Below, piece after piece: positions 27,146 to 33,779 of a stretch of DNA of 64,000 nt. The notes beneath the pieces were generated by a model. That model was not told where the DNA came from and ran no database searches. It saw nothing but the letters and a program-made list of their open reading frames with translations. This DNA is from Cerina litoralis (GTDB lineage: Bacteria; Bacteroidota; Bacteroidia; Flavobacteriales; Flavobacteriaceae). The stretch covers positions 1 through 64,000 of the forward strand of contig JAIRBC010000017.1 in the NCBI GenBank assembly GCA_022008415.1, read 5' to 3'. The position numbers were made by a program, and so were the translations under genes. How positions within the stretch are numbered: position 1 is the stretch's first letter; each line of letters starts with the position of its first letter.

Positions 27146-27168
27146 GCGCCTCAATCGGATTGAGGCGC
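27146..27168 (-). terminator. Terminator after the exbB-exbD cluster
   Basis: A perfect 10-bp G+C-rich stem (27146-27155 with 27159-27168) with a 3-base loop is followed on the minus strand by five T. Confidence 0.8.
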
Positions 27169-27208
27169 GCTTTATATTAACTAATTATACTACTAGGTAT
27201 TACAAAAC

Positions 27209-27694
27209 TCAGTTATTCAAGTTATTAAACGCATCCCCTTCATAGGTGGTGTAGTTAATTTTGAGGGCATTCACCTTGCGAAGTTCTTGCTTAATGTCTG
27301 AAATAAGACCCATATTGGCATTCTTATCGACTTTTAGAGCGGTAGTAAGTACATTTTGCAATTCCTGAGCCTTCTTGGCCCTCTCCTGCAAAATATAGTC
27401 CCCAACTTCCGAAACACTCGCAAACTTATCGTTCAATTGAATTTTTGGCTCGGTTCCAAAAACTTTTTGATATTCGGGTGTCGGTTTACCGACGTATATA
27501 TAAATAACTCGGTCTTTTTTCTCCAACTTTTTTGTCTCGCTAGCATTGGGCAGCGTATTCTCTACCTTTATGGTGCTATCCTTCATCACGGTAACCGTCA
27601 TAAAGAAAAATAGAAGCATAAAGACTATATCAGGCAAGGAGGCCGTATTTACCGCAGGTAGTTCCGAACCCTTCTTCTTATTAAACTTTGACAT
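27209..27694 (-). CDS. exbD: ExbD/TolR-type biopolymer transport protein
   Basis: This 161-residue protein has one N-terminal membrane helix ('LPDIVFMLLFFFMTVTV') with the proton-carrying Asp at about residue 22, then a periplasmic domain. ExbD works with ExbB to use the proton gradient to drive TonB or Tol partners. It is the second of two ExbD copies in the cluster. Its periplasmic part includes a Lys/Glu-rich helix ('LQERAKKAQELQNVL'). Gap to the upstream ExbD is 23 bp, so they are co-transcribed. Confidence 0.92.
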   Translation of the reverse strand: MSKFNKKKGSELPAVNTASLPDIVFMLLFFFMTVTVMKDSTIKVENTLPNASETKKLEKKDRVIYIYVGKPTPEYQKVFGTEPKIQLNDKFASVSEVGDYILQERAKKAQELQNVLTTALKVDKNANMGLISDIKQELRKVNALKINYTTYEGDAFNNLNN

Positions 27695-27717
27695 ATCTCT
27701 TTGTTTTAGCCTTCTCG

Positions 27718-28353
27718 TTAATTAATAGTACCAGGAGGTGCTGCTTCCGCTTCCGATAACTTCTGGGGAAACAAATCTTGTATCTTTTTCACCTTATCTT
27801 TGAGTCCATCCCGGATACTTGAAGGAGTTTCGGGATTTAAATAGGCAGCTTCCATATCCGTGAAATTCTGCTTATACAATCTCTGGGCTTCCCTATTCCG
27901 CAATTCGTTATAGGCGCCTACGAGTTCGTTTTGAACGGTGATATAGGTCCCGTACTTGGTTTCCCGATCATTCTTCAAGGAAATTATAGCCTTATCCGGA
28001 TTATCGGAAGAAGCCGGATCGTGTTTGCCCTGACAATAAGAGCAGTATTCCGGAGATCCACTTGGCGCTCCGCCATTGTCCAAGAATGCAACCGCCTTTT
28101 TACGAAGATCCTTTATATTGGTCAGTTCGTCTTCTACCAACAGTTGTCCATCCTTGTTGATATTGACGGTAAATATATTCTTCTCCTTAATGATAGGTGG
28201 TTCCTCGGTCGGTGGTTCAAAGGGCGGCAACATGCGATCTAGACCTGCATCTGTTTCAATAGTAGTAGTTACTAGGAAAAAGATAAGTAATAGGAACGCA
28301 ATGTCTGCCATTGAACCGGCATTTACCTCTGGTGCTCCTCCTCTTCTAGCCAT
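27718..28353 (-). CDS. exbD: ExbD/TolR-type biopolymer transport protein with extended periplasmic part
   Basis: The 211-residue protein has the ExbD helix 'SMADIAFLLLIFFLVTTT' with the key Asp near residue 17. Its periplasmic domain is longer than usual and contains a 'CSYCQGKHDPASSDNPDK' insert near residue 105, with a Cys-x-x-Cys pair that could form a disulfide or bind metal, and a C-terminal helical tail. It lies between a small membrane protein and the second ExbD. Two different ExbD copies in one cluster are common in Bacteroidota and may form a mixed dimer. Confidence 0.92.
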   Translation of the reverse strand: MARRGGAPEVNAGSMADIAFLLLIFFLVTTTIETDAGLDRMLPPFEPPTEEPPIIKEKNIFTVNINKDGQLLVEDELTNIKDLRKKAVAFLDNGGAPSGSPEYCSYCQGKHDPASSDNPDKAIISLKNDRETKYGTYITVQNELVGAYNELRNREAQRLYKQNFTDMEAAYLNPETPSSIRDGLKDKVKKIQDLFPQKLSEAEAAPPGTIN

Positions 28354-28364
28354 AATTTCTTTTT

Positions 28365-28808
28365 TTATTTACTGAACAATCCTTTCACTCCCGGTATCAC
28401 CATCAAAACGACAGCGACCAAGGTTAGGATTAAAAAAACATTTAACCCCGCTCCTATAGCCTTAACCGTGCCTTCGGTTGTATGGATGCCATTTTTTGCC
28501 AAACCGGCAATATCCACATCCGAGCCCGAAGCAAATACATAGGCAACAACAACAACGACAACGAATCCTGCCAAGGTAAGCAATGTTTTCTTTAGGCTTT
28601 CGGGCGAAGAAAACAATTTTGCCAATGCAAACAGCAAACTAGCAATAATAGCTATGGCCAAGAGTACGTAAGTCATTACAAACATCAGGTTCATCGCAGA
28701 GTTTTGCGAAGCCTCCGAAGCGGGAACATCCGAACCTGGGAGTAGGAACCAAAGCAAGGTTCCCAGCAGGCCCAGTACAATCAAAACTATTTTTATTATT
28801 TTATGCAT
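28365..28808 (-). CDS. Small multi-pass membrane protein of the exb cluster
   Basis: The 147-residue protein has four hydrophobic helices, beginning 'IIKIVLIVLGLLGTLLWFLLPG' and ending 'FLILTLVAVVLMVIPGVKGLF'. It has no known motif. It lies between exbB and exbD with gaps of 25 and 11 bp, so it is made from the same transcript. This position is common in Flavobacteriaceae exb clusters, so it is probably an accessory part of the energy-coupling complex. That role is inferred only from place. Confidence 0.75.
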   Translation of the reverse strand: MHKIIKIVLIVLGLLGTLLWFLLPGSDVPASEASQNSAMNLMFVMTYVLLAIAIIASLLFALAKLFSSPESLKKTLLTLAGFVVVVVVAYVFASGSDVDIAGLAKNGIHTTEGTVKAIGAGLNVFLILTLVAVVLMVIPGVKGLFSK

Positions 28809-28833
28809 GATAGTTACTTGTTAAGATTTCTAC

Positions 28834-29625
28834 TTATTTTTTGTACTCGACCAACATATCGATCAAGGCAATGGACGAATCCTCCATATCATTTATGATG
28901 CTATCGATCTTGGCAATGATATAGTTGTAGAAAACCTGCAAAATAATGGCCACGATAAGACCAAATACCGTAGTTAACAAGGCCACCTGTATATCACCTG
29001 CGATAAGCGAGGCACTCAAGTTACCAACAGCACTAATTTTCTCAAAGGCTTGAATCATACCGATTACCGTACCCATGAACCCGAGCATCGGGGCAACAGC
29101 GATAAACAAGGTCAACCAGGAAACGTTCTTCTCCAACTGCCCCATTTGTACGCCACCATAGGCCACCACGGCTTTTTCAGCGGCCTCCAAGCTTTCGCCG
29201 GCCCTATCCAGACCCTGATAGTAAATAGAAGCAACAGGGCCTTTGGTGTTCCTGCAGACTTCTTTTGCAGCCTCTACTCCACCTGAAGCCAAAGCATCTT
29301 CAACACGCTGCTTTAATTTGGCAGAATTGGTACTGGCCAAGTTTAAAAAAATAATTCTTTCAATAGCAACTGCGAGACCCAGGATAAGACATAAAAGAAC
29401 GATGCCCATAAATGCCGCACCCCCTTCAATAAACTTTTCCTTCAAGACCTGGGTAAAACCCTTGTTGGCCGATGAAGGCACCTCATCTTGCAGTACTACC
29501 GCAGTAGTCGCAACAGTTGCTGATAGATTGGACACTACCGCGGCTGCGCCCGTTTTTGCATTTACCGTATTTGTGCTTAGGACAAATAACCCGGACAGAA
29601 CCAGGATAGAGAATAATCTTTTCAT
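28834..29625 (-). CDS. exbB: MotA/TolQ/ExbB proton channel protein
   Basis: The 263-residue protein is the channel part of an Exb/Tol energy-coupling complex. An N-terminal signal-like segment ('RLFSILVLSGLFVLS') precedes a first membrane helix ('GIVLLCLILGLAVAIERIIFL'), a cytoplasmic loop, and the paired helices 'LTLFIAVAPMLGFMGTVIGMIQAF' and 'IQVALLTTVFGLIVAIILQVFYNY', which are the family signature. It heads the cluster exbB, membrane protein, exbD, exbD, and presumably energises TonB-dependent receptors such as those at 47056 and 62691. tRNA-Ser lies upstream. Confidence 0.95.
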   Translation of the reverse strand: MKRLFSILVLSGLFVLSTNTVNAKTGAAAVVSNLSATVATTAVVLQDEVPSSANKGFTQVLKEKFIEGGAAFMGIVLLCLILGLAVAIERIIFLNLASTNSAKLKQRVEDALASGGVEAAKEVCRNTKGPVASIYYQGLDRAGESLEAAEKAVVAYGGVQMGQLEKNVSWLTLFIAVAPMLGFMGTVIGMIQAFEKISAVGNLSASLIAGDIQVALLTTVFGLIVAIILQVFYNYIIAKIDSIINDMEDSSIALIDMLVEYKK

Positions 29626-29704
29626 TTTTTTAAAACTTAAAATTAGATTAGTTAATAGGGTTAAAGATAAAAAAATTCTGCAATAAAAAAATTAAAACTT
29701 AAAG

Positions 29705-29792
29705 CAGAGAGGAAGGGATTCGAACCCTCGATACCCTTTTGGAGTATACACACTTTCCAGGCGTGCGCCTTCGACCACTCGGCCACCTCTCT
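29705..29792 (-). tRNA. tRNA-Ser (anticodon GGA)
   Basis: The minus strand gives an 88-base class II tRNA with a long variable arm. The acceptor stem AGAGAGG (29786-29792) pairs with CCTCTCT (29706-29712), with discriminator G at 29705. The anticodon loop reads CTGGAAA, giving GGA for Ser. The T arm has GGGTTCGAATCCC. CCA is not encoded. Confidence 0.95.
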
Positions 29793-29859
29793 ATTCAATC
29801 GTTTTAGGGTGTCCAAATAACGAAAAAAAAATTAGTTAAAGAAATTTAATGAGTTAATT

Positions 29860-30888
29860 TTATTTCATCTCGCCCCTGAGGGAGGTCTCAAAAATGGTTT
29901 TGAACGAATTGGCCGAAACATTGCTGCCTAGAAGATACATGAGCTTGGTAATAGCCGCTTCGGTTGTAATATCCTTACCATTAAGGATTTGCATTTCTCC
30001 TAAGGCTTCACTAGTTTCATACGCACCCATTTGAACACTTCCCCCGGAACATTGTGTTGCGTTTACAATATGCAAACCGGAAGCGGAAGCCTCCCTCAAA
30101 TCGCTCAAAAACCAATCATCCGTAGGGGCATTCCCAGCACCATAGGTTTCCAAAATTAACGCCCTGAGCCCCGGAATGCTCAAAATACTCTTCAAAAGGG
30201 GCCTAGCAAATCCCGGGAACAATTTAAAAATAGCCACATTGCGATCCATATGCGTATGCACTGTGAAATTTTTTAATCGGGATTTTCGCATCAAATATTC
30301 CCTGTTTATCCTTAAATGGACACCAGATTCGCCCAATGCAGGATAATTCGGCGATGCAAAGGCCTGAAAATGCTCCGCATTGATCTTTGTGGTCCTATTG
30401 CCACGGTAAAGTTTGTATTCAAAATACAGGCCCACTTCTTGGATTACCGGTTCATCGTTCTCCCGCAATGCAGCGATCTGAATGGACGTTATAAGATTTT
30501 CCTTGGCATCGGTACGCAAGTCCCCTATAGGCAATTGTGACCCAGTGAATATGACCGGCTTGCTAAGATTCTCAAGCATATAGCTCAATGCGGACGCGGT
30601 ATAGCTCATGGTGTCGCTGCCATGTAGCACTACAAAACCATCGTAGCCCAGATACCTATCACCAATAATATTGGCCAACGTTGCCCAGTGGGCCGTATTC
30701 ATATTGGAGGAGTCTATAGGATTATCCAGGGAAACCGAATCTATGACGCAGTCCAATTGACCCAGTTCTGGAATGTTTTTAATCAGCTTATTAAAATTGA
30801 ACGGTTTTAGCGCCCCCGATCGATAATCTTTGATCATCCCGATGGTTCCTCCGGTATATATCAACAATATTTTAGCTTTCTGTTGCAA
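29860..30888 (-). CDS. ansA: Type I L-asparaginase
   Basis: This 342-residue cytoplasmic enzyme hydrolyses L-asparagine to aspartate and ammonia. The nucleophile Thr is in 'LLIYTGGTIGMI' (Thr12/Thr15 region), and the second catalytic segment is 'VVLHGSDTMSYTASALSYM', where E. coli AnsA has Thr before the catalytic Asp and this protein has Ser, a conservative change I believe is common in the phylum. 'GTGNAP'-type and Lys162-equivalent regions are in place. It is 36 bp downstream of tatD, so the two are likely one transcript. Confidence 0.93.
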   Translation of the reverse strand: MQQKAKILLIYTGGTIGMIKDYRSGALKPFNFNKLIKNIPELGQLDCVIDSVSLDNPIDSSNMNTAHWATLANIIGDRYLGYDGFVVLHGSDTMSYTASALSYMLENLSKPVIFTGSQLPIGDLRTDAKENLITSIQIAALRENDEPVIQEVGLYFEYKLYRGNRTTKINAEHFQAFASPNYPALGESGVHLRINREYLMRKSRLKNFTVHTHMDRNVAIFKLFPGFARPLLKSILSIPGLRALILETYGAGNAPTDDWFLSDLREASASGLHIVNATQCSGGSVQMGAYETSEALGEMQILNGKDITTEAAITKLMYLLGSNVSANSFKTIFETSLRGEMK

Positions 30889-30924
30889 TGCGTTGATCTG
30901 TATGCTGTTTGCCCGTTGCCAAAA

Positions 30925-31692
30925 TTAGGCTCCAAAAACTTCCTTGGAATTGGCCGTTGTTATTTCAGCGATTTTCTCTTTCTCCATACTGTAGATTAGG
31001 GACAATTTATCCAGAATCTCTACAAGATAGGAACTTTCGTTGCGTTTTCCTCTATACGGCACGGGGGCCAAGTATGGCGAATCGGTCTCCAAAACAATGT
31101 GTTTTATATCTATCTGATTCAAAAAGGCATCTATTTTTCCATTCTTGAAGGTCGCCACACCCCCAATACCCAATTTTAAATTATAAGAGATGGCTTGCTT
31201 AGCCTGCTCTAGATTACCTGTAAAACAATGAAAGATGCCAAACAGATCTGCGCCCCTTTCTTCTTCCAGAATCCCGAAGATTTCGTCGAAAGACTCACGG
31301 CCATGGATAACAATTGGCAAATTATACTTTTTTGCAAGCCTTATTTGATGCCGAAACGCATACTGCTGCTCCTTTAAAAAGGTTTTATCCCAATACAGAT
31401 CGATACCGATCTCACCTACTGCATAAAATTGCCGTTGATCCAACATCTCTTCCACATGTCTTAGCTCATCCTTGTAGTTTTCCTTTACATGTGTTGGGTG
31501 AAGCCCGGTCATTAAAAAAATATTATCGGGATAGGAGCTCTCCAGCTCCAACATTGATTTTGTATACGTGGAATCTATGGCAGGAATAAAGAATCTGCTC
31601 ACCCCTTTGCCAATCGCCCTTTGCATAACCGCATCCCTATCCTGATCAAAAGCCTCGCTGTACAAGTGTGTATGGGTATCGGTTAATATCAT
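30925..31692 (-). CDS. tatD: TatD-family metal-dependent hydrolase
   Basis: The 255-residue TIM-barrel protein belongs to the TatD DNase family (amidohydrolase superfamily). Metal-binding residues are in 'DTHTHLYSEAF' (His6 and His8), 'AVGEIGIDLYWDK' (Glu), 'PIVIHGR', 'IFHCFTGN' and 'LETDSPYLAPVPYRGKRN'. Known members are 3'-5' exonucleases acting in repair and RNA decay. A promoter core ends four bases before its ATG, so the transcript may have almost no leader. ansA follows. Confidence 0.93.
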   Translation of the reverse strand: MILTDTHTHLYSEAFDQDRDAVMQRAIGKGVSRFFIPAIDSTYTKSMLELESSYPDNIFLMTGLHPTHVKENYKDELRHVEEMLDQRQFYAVGEIGIDLYWDKTFLKEQQYAFRHQIRLAKKYNLPIVIHGRESFDEIFGILEEERGADLFGIFHCFTGNLEQAKQAISYNLKLGIGGVATFKNGKIDAFLNQIDIKHIVLETDSPYLAPVPYRGKRNESSYLVEILDKLSLIYSMEKEKIAEITTANSKEVFGA

Positions 31693-31696
31693 GCAA

Positions 31697-31704
31697 CAAA
31701 AATA
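31697..31704 (-). promoter_or_regulatory. Predicted -7 element for tatD-ansA
   Basis: TATTTTTG on the minus strand lies exactly four bases before the tatD ATG, implying a leaderless or nearly leaderless message. The -33 region has no TTG. Confidence 0.45.
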
Positions 31705-31793
31705 GGGTTATCTTTGGAAATGAAAACAGAATATAGAGAATAGAATATAGACTTGGTTACACATTTGAACTCTACGCACCAAAAAAGAATTTT

Positions 31794-32240
31794 ATGAAAT
31801 CCCTTAAAAAGATTTTGAGCAAGAAAAAGTACGCAAAGATTCCTTTGGTACTAACAGCTACCAACCATTTTGAGATAACGGCGAAATTAAATGGAATCGC
31901 GGGCCGATTTATATTGGATACCGGAGCTTCCAATACTTGTGTAGGATTGGATAAAATTGAGTTTTTTGATCTAATTTCCAAGGATTCCGAAATAAAGGCT
32001 GCCGGGGCAGGGGCAACGAATATGGTGACACAAATTTCTTCGAAAAACAAAATCGAGATAGGACCTTGGCAAAAGAAAAAAATAAAAATCGTGCTGTTCG
32101 ATCTATCCCATGTCAACGAAGCGCTTACCTCGCACAACGCGCTCCCCGTGGACGGCATTATTGGTGCAGATCTCCTTAAGCAGGGGAAAGCGATTATCGA
32201 TTACAACAAGAAATGCGTTTATCTCAAAAACAAAAAATGA
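31794..32240 (+). CDS. Retropepsin-like aspartic protease
   Basis: This 148-residue protein is a single-domain clan AA aspartic protease. The active-site loop is 'GRFILDTGASNTCVG' with Asp42-Thr-Gly-Ala, and a second hydrophobic-hydrophobic-Gly element occurs in 'VDGIIGADLL', the usual partner motif. Such proteins act as homodimers, each chain giving one Asp. No signal peptide is present, though the N-terminus is basic. It is transcribed divergently from tatD. Substrate unknown. Confidence 0.85.
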   Translation: MKSLKKILSKKKYAKIPLVLTATNHFEITAKLNGIAGRFILDTGASNTCVGLDKIEFFDLISKDSEIKAAGAGATNMVTQISSKNKIEIGPWQKKKIKIVLFDLSHVNEALTSHNALPVDGIIGADLLKQGKAIIDYNKKCVYLKNKK

Positions 32241-32449
32241 TCCCACCGCAAAGGTTGTTGGCAATCAAAATTTCGGGTACGTCACCTTCCTTAAAGCCCT
32301 TGCCATGCGCTAATTGTACTACGCCTTACGCAACGCAATTTCCGTTCCGTGCAAAGGGGTGGGGGCATGACATAAGACGAGCAGGACGTCCCGTCCGATA
32401 AAAGCCTTAGGAAACTTATATAAAATTAACGATCGTTCAAATAAGCGAA

Positions 32450-32500
32450 AGACCCCAAAGGATTTTTGGATGCTTAAGTGGCATGGTCCCTTTGGGGTCT
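32450..32500 (-). terminator. Probable terminator after sucB
   Basis: A perfect 12-bp stem (32450-32461 with 32489-32500) encloses a 27-base loop, and a modest T-rich tract follows on the minus strand. The long loop makes the call uncertain. The gap 32241-32449 shows no gene. Confidence 0.45.
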
Positions 32501-32524
32501 AATCTATTTTATTCAAATTCGCTA

Positions 32525-33775
32525 TTACATCTCTAGCGCCTTCTTCACATCGCCGTCCATTAAAATCTCCACCGGGTTTTCCAAGGCTTCTTTTACAGCC
32601 ACCAAAAATCCAACAGACTCCTTACCATCAATAATTCTATGGTCATAGGAAAGGGCTACGAACATAACCGGGGCTATGGCGATTGCATTGTCCCGTACTA
32701 TGGGCCGTTCCACTATATTGTGCATTCCCAGAATGGCACTTTGTGGAGGATTGATAATCGGGGTAGACAACATGGAGCCAAACACGCCCCCATTGGTAAT
32801 GGTAAAAGTACCTCCTGTCATTTCATCGACGGTGATTACCCCATCACGTGCCCTTAAGGCCAATCTTTTTACCTCGGCCTCAATTCCCCTAAAAGACAGG
32901 TTCTCGGCATTTCGAATTACGGGAACCATCAGTCCCCTGGGGCCCGATACCGCAATACTGATATCGCAAAAGTCAAAACTGATCATATCCTTGCCGTCGA
33001 TCATTGAATTCACGGATGGGAATTGTTGGAGTGCCCGGATAACCGATTTGGTGAAAAAGGACATAAATCCAAGACTTACGCCATATTTCTCTTTAAAATC
33101 TTCTTTGTATTTGTCCCGAATTTCAAAAATTGCCGACATATCCACTTCGTTAAAAGTGGTCAACATTGCGGTTTCGTTCTTGGCGGCAACCAAACGTTCT
33201 GCAACTTTTCTGCGCAACATAGATAGTTTGGAACGTGTTTCCCCCCGATTGCCACCGGTTGGAGTCCCCATGGACGGCACCGCTTTTACCGCATCGTCCT
33301 TAGTTATTCTGCCATCTTTTCCGGTGCCCTTAACAGCATCGGCAGCTATTCCTTTTTCGGATAAAATTTTCTTGGCCGCAGGAGAAGCGGTCCCCGTGGC
33401 ATAGGTCTTGGCCTCTTTTGATTCCTTGGAAGGAGAATCTACTTCCGGGGTATCTTTAGCAACAGGCTCCTTCTTTTCCTCTGCTTTAGAATCTTTTTTC
33501 GAAGCTTTATCCTCGGTTCCTTTGGAGGCTGGTGGGCTAGCGCTGGTATCGATATGGCAAACCACTGCACCTACGGCAACAGCATCTCCTACTTCGGCTT
33601 TTAATGTAATTGTGCCACTTTCCTCGGCAGGTAGTTCTAAGGTAGCCTTATCGGAATCCACTTCGGCAATTGGCTGATCTTTTTCTACGTAATCGCCGTC
33701 ATTTACCAACCATTCCGCTATTTCTACCTCTGTAATAGATTCTCCCGGAGAGGGAACTTTCATTTCTAAAATCAT
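32525..33775 (-). CDS. sucB: 2-oxoglutarate dehydrogenase E2 (dihydrolipoyl succinyltransferase)
   Basis: This 416-residue enzyme moves the succinyl group to CoA in the 2-oxoglutarate dehydrogenase complex of the TCA cycle. It has one N-terminal lipoyl domain with the lipoylated Lys in 'EVDSDKATLELPAEE' (about residue 44), an Ala/Lys/Glu-rich linker, an E1/E3-binding domain ('ASPAAKKILSEKGI', 'GKDGRITKDDAVKA') and a trimer-forming catalytic domain ending with the active-site 'SYDHRIIDG'. It lies 4 bp after sucA, so the two are co-translated or tightly co-transcribed. Confidence 0.97.
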   Translation of the reverse strand: MILEMKVPSPGESITEVEIAEWLVNDGDYVEKDQPIAEVDSDKATLELPAEESGTITLKAEVGDAVAVGAVVCHIDTSASPPASKGTEDKASKKDSKAEEKKEPVAKDTPEVDSPSKESKEAKTYATGTASPAAKKILSEKGIAADAVKGTGKDGRITKDDAVKAVPSMGTPTGGNRGETRSKLSMLRRKVAERLVAAKNETAMLTTFNEVDMSAIFEIRDKYKEDFKEKYGVSLGFMSFFTKSVIRALQQFPSVNSMIDGKDMISFDFCDISIAVSGPRGLMVPVIRNAENLSFRGIEAEVKRLALRARDGVITVDEMTGGTFTITNGGVFGSMLSTPIINPPQSAILGMHNIVERPIVRDNAIAIAPVMFVALSYDHRIIDGKESVGFLVAVKEALENPVEILMDGDVKKALEM

Positions 33776-33779
33776 TCCT

